Assembly (NCBI GenBank): GCA_028702435.1
Contig: JAQVOX010000004.1
Coordinates: forward strand, 1-32,986
Source: Desulfotomaculaceae bacterium
GTDB lineage: Bacteria > Bacillota > Desulfotomaculia > Desulfotomaculales > Pelotomaculaceae
Reading direction: 5' to 3'
DNA length: 32,986 nucleotides
The notes beneath the pieces are model-generated. The model did no database searches, had not been told where the DNA came from, and was given only the letters and a program-made list of their open reading frames with translations. A program made the translations under genes and the position numbers. This document shows positions 9,204 through 18,827 of this stretch, piece after piece (within the stretch, counting starts at the first letter, position 1; each line of letters starts with the position of its first letter).

Positions 9204-10922
9204 ATGGGAGTGTATTCTTCCGGGTTTGGAAGTATCTTAACTTTTATTCAAGTGTTTTTTGCGGTAATCATCGGCTTATATTTTTGGAATTTATTAAAAA
9301 CTCAACATGGCAGTAAAAATGTATTGGAAAAGGAATCTAGGAAAGAGCTGGAGAAGCTCAGGAAGCTACGAGCCATTTCCTTGACGGAACCGCTTTCTGA
9401 GAAAACCCGCCCGGCTAGTTTTGCGGATATTATCGGACAAACGGAGGGCCTGAAATCCTTACGCGCAGCTCTCTGCGGGCCCAATCCCCAGCACGTGATC
9501 ATATACGGCCCCCCTGGTGTAGGTAAAACAGCTGCGGCCAGGCTAATATTGGAGGAAGCTAAAAAGAACCCATACTCTCCCTTCAAATCTGACGCAAAAT
9601 TTATTGAGATAGATGCTACTACTGCGCGTTTTGACGAGCGTGGTATTGCGGATCCGTTGATTGGCTCAGTTCACGATCCGATTTATCAGGGGGCTGGTCC
9701 TATGGGCATGGCTGGTATTCCTCAGCCGAAGGCCGGTGCAGTGACAAAGGCGCACGGCGGGGTATTATTTATTGATGAGATCGGTGAACTTCACCCTAAT
9801 CAGATTAACAAGCTGTTGAAGGTGATGGAAGACCGTAAGGTGCAGCTGGAGAGTGCCTATTATAGTTCTGAGGATAGTAACATACCTTTTCACATCCACG
9901 ATATATTTCAGAACGGCTTACCGGCGGACTTCCGGATGGTAGGCGCCACAACGCGAGGTGCGGAGCAGATTGCGCCGGCCATTCGTTCCCGCTGCATGGA
10001 GATATTTTTCCGCCAGCTTTTACCTGAGGAAATTGAAAAGATTGCTGCCAATGCTGCCGCTAAAATTAGTCTCCCCCTTCAGGCAGGAGCGCTGGATATA
10101 ATTAAAAAATATGCCACTAATGGCCGCGAGGCGGTAAATATTATTCAAATTGCCGGGGGATTGGCTATTACTGAGGAGCGCAGTGATATCCGTATTGTTG
10201 ATATCGAATGGGTGGTTCAAAGTGGTCAGTATACCCCGCGTCCCGATAAAACCATACCAGAGTGCCCCCAGGTCGGGCTTGTAAATGGACTAGCTATTTA
10301 TGGCCCAAACATAGGTGCTCTTTTAGAGGTGGAAGCAAACGCTATGCCTGTTGCACATGGACAGGGTAAGGTGACTATTACCGGATTAGTGGAAGAAGAG
10401 GAATTGGGTGGATCCGGCAAAACTGTGCGTCGCAAGAGCATGGCCATGAGTTCTGTGGATAACGTATTGACCGTGCTCCGCCGGATAATGGAGCTTGATC
10501 TGCGTGATTTTGACATCCATATTAATTTCCCGGGGGCGTTGCCTACCGACGGCCCTTCAGCCGGTGTCACAATTGCCACCGCGGTTTATTCAGCAATTCT
10601 TGGCTTACCAGTAAATAATACCGTCGCCATGACCGGTGAAGTATCTATTCGAGGCCTGGTCAAGCCTGTTGGCGGTATAGTGGCCAAGGTCGAAGCAGCT
10701 GGTCGGGCGGGTGTCAAAAAGGTGTTGATACCTGCTGAAAACTACCAGGAGATTTTCTGTGATCTGAGCGACATACAGGTAATACCGGTGAAATACTTGG
10801 AAGAGGTAATCAGACTGGCCTTGATTAATCTGCCGGAGTTAGAAAGGAAGCTAGAAATTCCAGCCCTTGCTTCTGAAGTACTAAGCGCCTCAAGCTTTGT
10901 GACGGGACATTCAGCAGTCTAA
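9204..10922 (+). CDS. lonB: ATP-dependent protease LonB (membrane-associated, Firmicute sporulation type)
   Basis: N-terminal TM segment, [43 protein letters not shown], Lon catalytic DGPSAGVTIATAVYSA. Confidence 0.94.
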   Translation: MGVYSSGFGSILTFIQVFFAVIIGLYFWNLLKTQHGSKNVLEKESRKELEKLRKLRAISLTEPLSEKTRPASFADIIGQTEGLKSLRAALCGPNPQHVIIYGPPGVGKTAAARLILEEAKKNPYSPFKSDAKFIEIDATTARFDERGIADPLIGSVHDPIYQGAGPMGMAGIPQPKAGAVTKAHGGVLFIDEIGELHPNQINKLLKVMEDRKVQLESAYYSSEDSNIPFHIHDIFQNGLPADFRMVGATTRGAEQIAPAIRSRCMEIFFRQLLPEEIEKIAANAAAKISLPLQAGALDIIKKYATNGREAVNIIQIAGGLAITEERSDIRIVDIEWVVQSGQYTPRPDKTIPECPQVGLVNGLAIYGPNIGALLEVEANAMPVAHGQGKVTITGLVEEEELGGSGKTVRRKSMAMSSVDNVLTVLRRIMELDLRDFDIHINFPGALPTDGPSAGVTIATAVYSAILGLPVNNTVAMTGEVSIRGLVKPVGGIVAKVEAAGRAGVKKVLIPAENYQEIFCDLSDIQVIPVKYLEEVIRLALINLPELERKLEIPALASEVLSASSFVTGHSAV

Positions 10923-10950
10923 TAAAATATTCTGAATTAAGCAGGAGATT

Positions 10951-10999
10951 AACCACCTTTTAAGGAATACTCTTATGTATTATTCCTTGGGAGGTGGTT
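10951..10999 (+). promoter_or_regulatory. 19-bp hairpin sequestering the RBS of the downstream universal stress protein gene
   Basis: AACCACCTTTTAAGGAATA (10951-10969) pairs with TATTCCTTGGGAGGTGGTT (10981-10999), 16 Watson-Crick + 3 U.G, loop 11 nt; the 3' arm contains GGGAGGTGG, ATG at 11001. Confidence 0.8.
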
Positions 11000-11000
11000 T

Positions 11001-11513
11001 ATGATGAAAAAAATTTTAGTGGCATACGATTTTGAAGAACAGTCAAAGAGAGCACTGAAAACCGCCATTCAAATGGCAAAGAACGGTTATGGTGAGATTT
11101 ACCTGGTTACCTCAGTGGAAAGACCAGGAAAAACTATTGATGAAAATACTCGTAAATATTATGAAAGAATCCTTGAAGAGGCTGAAGCCAGGGCAAAAAA
11201 AGATGGTGTTGCAGTTCCAGCTGAAGTTATGTACGAGATAATGAAAGGGCTGAAAGGACACACCCTTATCGACTATGAAAAAGTATTGGAGGATGTCGCG
11301 GCCGAGGCAAAAGCAGAAGGTGTTTCAATTCGGACTAAAGTTTTGTATGGCAGCAAACCGGGTGAATCAATTGTCGAGTTTGCTCAACAAGAAAAAATTG
11401 ATATCATCGCCTTAGGTAGCAACAACCGTGGTCCCCTTGATAAATTCTTTTTAGGCAGTGTTTCTAGCTACGTGACTGTGAAGTCAGATAGCGCCGTGTT
11501 AGTGATTAAATAG
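11001..11513 (+). CDS. Universal stress protein, UspA family (ATP-binding type)
   Basis: KKILVAYDFEEQSKRALKTAI... and C-terminal ALGSNNRGPLDKFFLGSVSSYVTVKSDSAVLVIK, consistent with the G2xG9xG(S/T) nucleotide-binding pattern. Confidence 0.93.
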   Translation: MMKKILVAYDFEEQSKRALKTAIQMAKNGYGEIYLVTSVERPGKTIDENTRKYYERILEEAEARAKKDGVAVPAEVMYEIMKGLKGHTLIDYEKVLEDVAAEAKAEGVSIRTKVLYGSKPGESIVEFAQQEKIDIIALGSNNRGPLDKFFLGSVSSYVTVKSDSAVLVIK

Positions 11514-11557
11514 GTAAAACATTGGCCGGCAAAACAGGCCATAACATCATTTTATTT

Positions 11558-11597
11558 CACGATAATCCCGTAAATGCGGGGTTATCGTGTTTATTTG
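11558..11597 (+). terminator. Intrinsic terminator after usp
   Basis: CACGATAATCCCG-taaatg-CGGGGTTATCGTG followed by TTTATTTG. Confidence 0.7.
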
Positions 11598-11708
11598 TAA
11601 TTATTGCTATAGGGCTTTTCTGAATTTCATGTTAAAATAAGTTCGTATATTTGTACGCCTAATATTATGACAGCAGAAGCAATATAATGTTTAAAAGGGG
11701 GCGCAGCT

Positions 11709-14114
11709 ATGAATTCAGAAACTAAGATTCTGCCTTTATTGCCTTTGCGGGGTATCCTGGTCTTTCCTTACATGGTAATCCACCTTGATGTAGGCCGCGA
11801 AAAATCAGTAAATGCTATTGAAGAAGCAATGGCTAGGGACCAGGTTGTCTTTTTAGCGACACAAAAGGATGCACAAACCGACGAGCCAGGCCCGGATGAT
11901 ATTTTTCAAATAGGCACTGTAGCAGAAGTCAAGCAGATATTGAAGTTACCTGGTGGGACTATTCGGATTCTGGTTGAGGGACTCGCCAGGGCTAAAATCT
12001 GCCGTTTTATAACTAACGAATCATATTATCAAGTAGAAGTTAAACAATATTCTGATGATATTCAAAAAAGCAGTGAAATAGAAGCTTTTATGCGCAGTCT
12101 TAATTTCCAGTTCGAACAGTATGTTAAATTATCCAAGCGGATACCGCCAGAAACAGTTGTCACCGTTGTTAATCTAGATGAGCCGGGACGACTCGCGGAC
12201 ACGATTGCTTCCCACTTAACGCTGCGGATAGAAGAAAAGCAGGAGCTTCTTGAAGCAATAGATATAGTCCAGCGGCTGGAAAAACTGTGTGCAATTGTAG
12301 TAAAAGAGTTGGAAATTGTTGAATTGGAGCGGAAGATCAATATTCGTGTGCGCAAGCAAATGGAAAAAACACAGAAAGAGTATTATTTGCGCGAACAAAT
12401 GAAGGCTATCCAGCGTGAGCTTGGTGAAAAAGATGAACGGGCCGAGGGTGAAGATTTGAGGAGGAAAATCGCTGAGGCCAAGCTGCCCAAGGAAGTAGAA
12501 GAAAAAGCAATAAAGGAAGTCGAACGCCTGGAAAAAATGCCTCCGATGGCTGCCGAGGCTGCAGTGGTGCGTAATTATCTGGATTGGCTGCTATGTCTGC
12601 CCTGGAATAAGTCCACTCGGGACCGGATGGACATTAAAGCTGCTGAAAATATTTTGGAAGAAGACCACTACGGCTTAAAGACTGTTAAAGAGCGTATTTT
12701 AGAATACCTTTCTATCCGAAAACTAGCCAAGAAAATGAAAGGCCCGATTATCTGTTTTGTTGGGCCGCCAGGTGTTGGTAAAACTTCTCTGGGCCGTTCC
12801 ATTGCCCGGGCCCTGGAGCGTAAGTTTATCCGTATGTCCTTGGGCGGAGTGCGCGATGAGGCGGAAATCCGCGGGCACCGGCGCACTTATGTTGGCGCTA
12901 TGCCAGGGCGGATCATCCAGGGGATAAAGCAAGCAGGCTCTAGAAATCCTGTTTTTTTGTTGGATGAAATTGATAAGATGAGCATGGACTTTCGTGGCGA
13001 TCCGTCGGCAGCGCTTCTTGAAGTATTGGACATGGAACAAAACAACACTTTTAGCGATCACTACATTGAAGTCCCGTTTGATTTGTCAAACGTGATGTTT
13101 ATCACAACAGCAAATGTGCAGCATAATATTCCCCGCCCGTTGCTGGACCGCATGGAGGTCATCTATCTGTCCGGTTATACGGAAGAGGAAAAAGTGCAGA
13201 TAGCTTTACGTTATCTAATACCCAAGCAAATTAAAGAGCACGGGTTAACTAAAGAGATGCTTAAGATATCTGAAAACACAGTTCGTAAGATCATCCGTGA
13301 GTATACCAGGGAGTCCGGTGTGCGGAACATAGAAAGACAGATAGCGACAATTTGCCGCAAAACGGCAAGGCAGATTGTTACCGATAAGACCAAGAAGATC
13401 CAGGTAACCACACAAAATTTAAATCAGTTTTTAGGTTCTCCCCGCTTCCGGTATGGCATTGCCGAGCAGACTGACCAGGTTGGGGTAGCAACCGGACTAG
13501 CCTGGACTGAGGTAGGCGGCGATACGCTGGCGATCGAGATTTCTATATATAAGGGAAACGGTAATTTGACCTTGACGGGCAAATTAGGCGATGTCATGAA
13601 GGAATCTGCTCAGGCCGGCTATAGTTATATCCGCGGCCGGGCCTGTGAACTAGGTATTGAAGAAGGTTTTTTTGATAAGCAGAACATCCATATCCATGTT
13701 CCTGAAGGGGCTATACCTAAAGACGGACCTTCGGCCGGTATTACTATGGCTACTGCACTGGCATCGGCCATTACCGGGCGCAAAGTGAGACATGATGTGG
13801 CCATGACTGGTGAAATTACCCTGCGAGGGCGGGTACTACCGGTTGGTGGAATTAAAGAAAAGATACTTGCTGCCCATCGCGCCGGTATAAAAACCTTGCT
13901 TTTACCAAAAGATAATGTAAAAGATCTGGATGAGGTTCCAAAAAAGGTAAAGGATAAAATTAACTTTATTCTGGTGGACCATATGGATAAGGTATTAGAA
14001 GCGGCTCTTGTTGAGCAAGAGTATAGTATGGATTTTGCTGTTTCTCCAGTAGTGCCGCCGGAAGTCTATCAATCAGCTGTGATTAACGATGGAGGTACTC
14101 CTGTTCCCTCATGA
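11709..14114 (+). CDS. lon: ATP-dependent protease La (LonA)
   Basis: [78 protein letters not shown]. Confidence 0.98.
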   Translation: MNSETKILPLLPLRGILVFPYMVIHLDVGREKSVNAIEEAMARDQVVFLATQKDAQTDEPGPDDIFQIGTVAEVKQILKLPGGTIRILVEGLARAKICRFITNESYYQVEVKQYSDDIQKSSEIEAFMRSLNFQFEQYVKLSKRIPPETVVTVVNLDEPGRLADTIASHLTLRIEEKQELLEAIDIVQRLEKLCAIVVKELEIVELERKINIRVRKQMEKTQKEYYLREQMKAIQRELGEKDERAEGEDLRRKIAEAKLPKEVEEKAIKEVERLEKMPPMAAEAAVVRNYLDWLLCLPWNKSTRDRMDIKAAENILEEDHYGLKTVKERILEYLSIRKLAKKMKGPIICFVGPPGVGKTSLGRSIARALERKFIRMSLGGVRDEAEIRGHRRTYVGAMPGRIIQGIKQAGSRNPVFLLDEIDKMSMDFRGDPSAALLEVLDMEQNNTFSDHYIEVPFDLSNVMFITTANVQHNIPRPLLDRMEVIYLSGYTEEEKVQIALRYLIPKQIKEHGLTKEMLKISENTVRKIIREYTRESGVRNIERQIATICRKTARQIVTDKTKKIQVTTQNLNQFLGSPRFRYGIAEQTDQVGVATGLAWTEVGGDTLAIEISIYKGNGNLTLTGKLGDVMKESAQAGYSYIRGRACELGIEEGFFDKQNIHIHVPEGAIPKDGPSAGITMATALASAITGRKVRHDVAMTGEITLRGRVLPVGGIKEKILAAHRAGIKTLLLPKDNVKDLDEVPKKVKDKINFILVDHMDKVLEAALVEQEYSMDFAVSPVVPPEVYQSAVINDGGTPVPS

Positions 14115-14704
14115 AAATAACTAGTGCCGAATTTGTTACAAGTGCAGTTAAACCAGAACACTACCCGGCAGGGGAACTTTGTGAAGTTGCCCTGGCCGGG
14201 CGTTCTAATGTGGGGAAGTCATCTCTACTGAATAAACTTGTAAATAGGAAGGGCCTTGCCCGTACCAGCAATACTCCCGGGCGAACTCGCCTGATTAACT
14301 TTTTCATTGTCAACGGACTTTTTTATCTGGTGGACCTCCCGGGCTACGGTTATGCCAAAGTGCCTGTTAGCGAGCGGGAAAGCTGGAGAAGAATGATTAC
14401 GACCTATTTGCAGAAAAGAGAGAATTTGAAAGGAATATTGTTGCTCATCGATAGTCGTCATCCGCCGTTTGCCCAGGATATCCAGATGTATGGCTGGTTT
14501 AAGGAGAATGGTATTCCTGTTCTGGTAGTTACAACTAAAGCTGATAAATTATCCCGTTCGAAGCTGCTTCGCTCGATGCAGGTAATCAAGGGCAACCTGT
14601 CGATGTCCCCGAAAGACGTGCTGGTTCCATTTTCAGCGGTAACCGGTCAGGGACGGAACGAATTGCTTGATTTAATCGGACATTGGGTTGGTATTACCAG
14701 CTAG
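14111..14704 (+). CDS. engB: Ribosome biogenesis GTP-binding protein EngB/YsxC
   Basis: [41 protein letters not shown]; overlaps lon stop by 4 nt (ATGA). Confidence 0.96.
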   Translation: MKITSAEFVTSAVKPEHYPAGELCEVALAGRSNVGKSSLLNKLVNRKGLARTSNTPGRTRLINFFIVNGLFYLVDLPGYGYAKVPVSERESWRRMITTYLQKRENLKGILLLIDSRHPPFAQDIQMYGWFKENGIPVLVVTTKADKLSRSKLLRSMQVIKGNLSMSPKDVLVPFSAVTGQGRNELLDLIGHWVGITS

Positions 14705-14709
14705 GATAA

Positions 14710-15792
14710 TTAATTATTTAACAGTCTTCTTAATAGTGAATTTCTCTTTGGCTTTTCTATTTCCTGATTATATACTATAGTCTCAGCTGCCTGCCTGGCA
14801 AAATCCGTAATAACAGCGGTTTCGTAGGGAACAAAACTCGCAATTTCCCCCGCTTCTTTGGCTGCAGTATTAAAATTTTCATAGGCTTCTCTGGATACAA
14901 GCGGGTTCTCAGCCCAAATTTTTAGGGACTGGTACCGTTTTATAGAGTTTAGAAGCACCTGCCTGTCGAGATTGTTAAAAGATGGGTATGCTACCTGTAC
15001 AGCTTCCTCAGCGCTGTGCTGGTTAAGCCACAGCTGAGCTTTGTATATAGCATTTGTAAACCTTTGGATATTTTCCGGTTGCTCTTCTATATAGCATGGC
15101 ATAGCAGCAAAGGCAGTTACAACCATAGTTCCGGAAGCTACTCCAACCGAGGCAACCACCTTACCATAACTTTTTATTTCTGCGTAAGAGGCTTCTGGTT
15201 CTAATAACTGGATGTAGTTGCCTGTTCCTGAGCGAAAGGCGCTAATACGCAGGGCTTCCGGTATATTATGATAAATTGTAACCCGGCGGTAGGGAGGAAG
15301 GTCATTTTCTCTTAGTACACTCTCCAGGGCGATTCCAGAGCTGTCGTCTTGAGAATTACCGATAATTGATTTATCTTTAAGGTTAGGCCACTGAAATTCA
15401 GAGTTATCTAGCTTCCCTAAAAGTAAGGAACCATCGCGCAAGGACATGGTAGCAAAAATTTTAGGTGAATTTCCCTCTTTAGCAGATTGGTCAGGGTTGA
15501 AGATGATTTTTTGTATCCCACATAGCGCTATATCCGTTCTTTGACTGTTTAAAGCAGCGCGAATGGCCCCGGGGCTAGAGGTGGTAATTTTGACAATAAG
15601 GTTCTGCTCCTCGAAAAACTTCAGGTTTTGGGCCAGGTATAAGGGTAAAAAATACGGTGATCGTACCGATTCCATAACCCGGACGGTTTGTGTTTCTTTC
15701 TCTTCAATGGTATTATTGCGGCTGTGCGTGATAAATATGATACTCAAGGCCAGGATAGTTATTGCTATCAAAAGTTTCATTTTAGTCTGCAA
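14710..15792 (-). CDS. ABC transporter substrate-binding protein, NMT1/SsuA-like, no transporter partners in window
   Basis: VRVMESVRSPYFLPLYLAQNLKFFEEQNLIVKITTSSPGAIRAALNSQRTDIALCG; N-terminal hydrophobic segment without a lipobox Cys; TTG start behind AGGGGGG. Confidence 0.8.
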   Translation of the reverse strand: MQTKMKLLIAITILALSIIFITHSRNNTIEEKETQTVRVMESVRSPYFLPLYLAQNLKFFEEQNLIVKITTSSPGAIRAALNSQRTDIALCGIQKIIFNPDQSAKEGNSPKIFATMSLRDGSLLLGKLDNSEFQWPNLKDKSIIGNSQDDSSGIALESVLRENDLPPYRRVTIYHNIPEALRISAFRSGTGNYIQLLEPEASYAEIKSYGKVVASVGVASGTMVVTAFAAMPCYIEEQPENIQRFTNAIYKAQLWLNQHSAEEAVQVAYPSFNNLDRQVLLNSIKRYQSLKIWAENPLVSREAYENFNTAAKEAGEIASFVPYETAVITDFARQAAETIVYNQEIEKPKRNSLLRRLLNN

Positions 15793-15911
15793 TATTTTAA
15801 CCCCCCTGCGTTTATATCACTTAAAATTTATTTTGATAAGTGAATTTTCATACCACTTAAGCTAAAGAACATTTTATTGAAGGATTTTTGTCTTTCCTGG
15901 AGAAAATATGC

Positions 15912-15967
15912 CGAGGAGGTGAAAACGTCTTATTAGTTTGCTACGATTCTACCTCCTTCGTTTTTTT
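15912..15967 (+). terminator. Possible leader terminator upstream of valS
   Basis: CGAGGAGGT (15912-15920) / ACCTCCTTCG (15951-15960) followed by TTTTTTT. Confidence 0.5.
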
Positions 15968-16015
15968 AAGCGGAGGGGTTTTTAGTTTTACAATAGATAT
16001 AAGGAGTGGATCCAC

Positions 16016-18661
16016 TTGGTTAAAGATGATATTCCTTCAATTTACGATCCCCATTCAGTTGAGGACCGGTGGTACCATTACTGGGAAGAAAGCGGTTTTT
16101 TCCATCCTGAGGTTAGCCCTGAACAGGAACCTTTTTGTATTGTTATGCCGCCTCCCAATGTAACCGGGCAATTACATATGGGTCATGCCCTAGATAATAC
16201 CTTGCAAGATATTTTGACCAGGTGGCGCAGAATGCAGGGGTATAATACCCTGTGGATGCCGGGCACCGATCATGCAGGTATTGCTACCCAGGCTAAAGTT
16301 GATGAACAATTGGTCCAGGAAGGGACCTCACGGTACGAAATTGGCCGGGAAGCATTTTTAAAGCGGGCTTGGGCCTGGAAAGATCAATATGGTGACCGGA
16401 TCACTACCCAGCTCAGAAGGCTTGGCGCTTCCTGTGACTGGCAGCGGGAGCGGTTCACTATGGATGAAGGCTGCTCCGAGGCGGTGCTGGAAGTATTTGT
16501 TGATCTGTACAAGCGGGGGTTAATTTATCGTGATTACTATATTACAAACTGGTGCCCCAGGTGTAAGACCACTATCTCTGATATTGAGGTCGAGCACTTA
16601 GAAGAGCCGGGTCATTTCTATCATTTAAGATACCCGTTTAAAGACGGTAATGGTTTTATTGTGGTGGCAACCACTCGCCCGGAAACCGTACTTGGGGATA
16701 CCGCCGTGGCGGTACACCCTGATGACGAACGCTATGCCGGAGTGGTCGGCAAAACCCTGATCCTACCTTTGGTTGGTCGGGAGATGCCGGTTATCGCCGA
16801 TGAGTATGTAGATCCTTCTTTCGGCACCGGGGCGGTAAAGATTACCCCGGCCCATGACCCCAACGACTTTGAGGTGGGGCACCGGCATGAGCTGGAACAA
16901 ATTATCGTGATCGACAAGGATGGTAAAATGAGCGCTGAGGCAGGCCCCCGTTACCAGGGGCTAGACCGCTATGAGTGCCGTAAGAAAATTGTCCGGGACC
17001 TGGAGGCAGGCGGCTATCTCACTAAAACAGAGGACTTGTCACACGGGGTGGGACACTGCTACCGCTGCAGCACGGTCATCGAGCCGATGCTCTCCCGCCA
17101 ATGGTTTGTTAAAATGAAGCCCCTGGCTGAGGAGGCGATTGTGGCCGCTAAAACAGGCGACGTCCGCTTCATTCCGGAGCGGTTTACTAAGATATACTTG
17201 GGCTGGATGGAAAATATTCGCGACTGGTGTATCTCCCGCCAACTCTGGTGGGGGCACCGCATCCCGGTGTGGTACTGCCAGGACTGTGACGAGATGACGG
17301 CAGCAAAAAAACCGGTGGCGCAATGTCCTAAGTGCGGCAGTAGAAATATGGAACAGGACTCCGATGTGCTGGACACCTGGTTTTCATCCGCGCTCTGGCC
17401 ATTTTCCACCTTGGGCTGGCCCAAGCAAACGATTGAGTTGGCTTACTATTATCCCACCTCGGTGCTGGTTACCGGCCGTGATATTATTTTTTTCTGGGTG
17501 GCCCGGATGATCTTTTCCGGCCTGGCGTTTATGAATAACGTGCCGTTTAAGGAAGTATTCATTCATGGTCTGGTCCTGGACGCCCTGGGGCGAAAAATGA
17601 GTAAGTCGCTTGGCAACGGGGTAGACCCGATTGATGTCATTGAATCTCACGGCGCCGACAGCTTGCGCTTCATGCTGGTAACCGGTAATACACCGGGTAA
17701 TGACTTACGTTTTAATTTCGAAAAATTGGAAGGCGCCCGCAACTTTGCCAATAAGCTCTGGAACGCCTCGCGGTTTGTAATGATGAACCTGAAGGATTAT
17801 AATCCCGACGGACAGACCGGCCAGTACACACTGGCCGACCGCTGGATTCTTAGCCGCTTCCAAAACGTGGCCGGAGAGGTTACCAGGTTGCTTGAGGACT
17901 ATGAGCTGGGCGAGGCAGCCCGGGTGCTATATGAATTTATCTGGAATGAATTTTGTGATTGGTACATTGAGCTGGTCAAGCCGAGGCTATACGGAAAAAC
18001 AACTCCCCAGGACCGTTATACCGCACAATACGTGCTAACAGCAGTGCTCAAGAATACTCTAGAACTGCTACACCCGTTTATGCCGTTCATTACCGAAGAA
18101 ATTTGGCAGCACTTACCAGGCAGGGGAGTGACGATAATGCGTGCTTCCTGGCCAGTAGCCCGGGAAGAGCTGTTAGATACAGAAGCTGAGTATGAGATGG
18201 GGGTGCTGATGGAGGTAACGAAAGCCATCAGGCATATCCGCAGTGAAATGAACGTTCCACCCGGTCGTCCGGTCGAGACCTTGCTGGAGGTTAGTGCTAA
18301 TGCTACCAGGGCCCTCCTGAAACGGGATACTGGAGTTATAAAAGGTCTGGCAAACGCCAGCATCAGTATTTATCAAACACTAAATGAAAAACCAGAACAG
18401 GCTGCCCATGCTGTTACCCGAGGGGTCGAGGTGTTTATTCCGTTAAAGGGGTTAATCGATATTGATAAGGAAACAGCCCGGTTGAGGAAAGAACTTATTG
18501 TTTTGGAAAAGGACCTGGCCCGGGTGCAGGGTAAGTTAAACAATCAGGGGTTTTTAGGCAAGGCCCCAGCGGATGTGATTGAAAAAGAGCGGAAAAAAGA
18601 AGTTGAGCTTTCCGCCAAGCAGTCCGCTGTCAGGGAAAGACTCTCCATGCTGGTGGGATAA
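16016..18661 (+). CDS. valS: Valyl-tRNA synthetase
   Basis: PPPNVTGQLHMGHALDNTLQD; KMSKSLGNGVDP; GRDIIFFWVARMI; C-terminal coiled coil; TTG start behind AAGGAGTGG. Confidence 0.98.
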   Translation: MVKDDIPSIYDPHSVEDRWYHYWEESGFFHPEVSPEQEPFCIVMPPPNVTGQLHMGHALDNTLQDILTRWRRMQGYNTLWMPGTDHAGIATQAKVDEQLVQEGTSRYEIGREAFLKRAWAWKDQYGDRITTQLRRLGASCDWQRERFTMDEGCSEAVLEVFVDLYKRGLIYRDYYITNWCPRCKTTISDIEVEHLEEPGHFYHLRYPFKDGNGFIVVATTRPETVLGDTAVAVHPDDERYAGVVGKTLILPLVGREMPVIADEYVDPSFGTGAVKITPAHDPNDFEVGHRHELEQIIVIDKDGKMSAEAGPRYQGLDRYECRKKIVRDLEAGGYLTKTEDLSHGVGHCYRCSTVIEPMLSRQWFVKMKPLAEEAIVAAKTGDVRFIPERFTKIYLGWMENIRDWCISRQLWWGHRIPVWYCQDCDEMTAAKKPVAQCPKCGSRNMEQDSDVLDTWFSSALWPFSTLGWPKQTIELAYYYPTSVLVTGRDIIFFWVARMIFSGLAFMNNVPFKEVFIHGLVLDALGRKMSKSLGNGVDPIDVIESHGADSLRFMLVTGNTPGNDLRFNFEKLEGARNFANKLWNASRFVMMNLKDYNPDGQTGQYTLADRWILSRFQNVAGEVTRLLEDYELGEAARVLYEFIWNEFCDWYIELVKPRLYGKTTPQDRYTAQYVLTAVLKNTLELLHPFMPFITEEIWQHLPGRGVTIMRASWPVAREELLDTEAEYEMGVLMEVTKAIRHIRSEMNVPPGRPVETLLEVSANATRALLKRDTGVIKGLANASISIYQTLNEKPEQAAHAVTRGVEVFIPLKGLIDIDKETARLRKELIVLEKDLARVQGKLNNQGFLGKAPADVIEKERKKEVELSAKQSAVRERLSMLVG

Positions 18662-18707
18662 AGAAATAAATTTTGATTATTCGAACCAGCAGATATTGGG
18701 ATGTAAC

Positions 18708-18827
18708 CTGGATTCTATTGTGGATATTCGGTTTCTGGAGATTCCGTAGCGGGTTATACAGTGGGAGTGCACTGGTAGTCCTGGTGGATATCAAGTTCTG
18801 GAGGTTTCTTAGTGGACTATATAGCGG
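18708..18827 (+). repeat. Two degenerate tandem copies (~64-bp period), the second covering the folC RBS/start
   Basis: Copy 1 GTGGATATTCGGTTTCTGGAGATTCCGTAGCGGGTTATACAGTGG (18720-); copy 2 GTGGATATCAAGTTCTGGAGGTTTCTTAGTGGACTATATAGCGG (18784-18827); also visible as PLYNPLRNLQ/PLYSPLRNLQ in the antisense ORF. Confidence 0.75.

Noticed and set aside
15817-15843. TCACTTA-N13-TAAGTGA as an operator
   Set aside because: 7-bp repeat in AT-rich sequence; may be chance, so mentioned only in context of the orphan SBP.
15888-16163. ORF overlapping the valS leader and start (MSFLEKICRGGENVLLV...)
   Set aside because: No SD, overlaps the valS frame; considered as a Val-rich leader peptide but Val codons are not clustered enough to support it.
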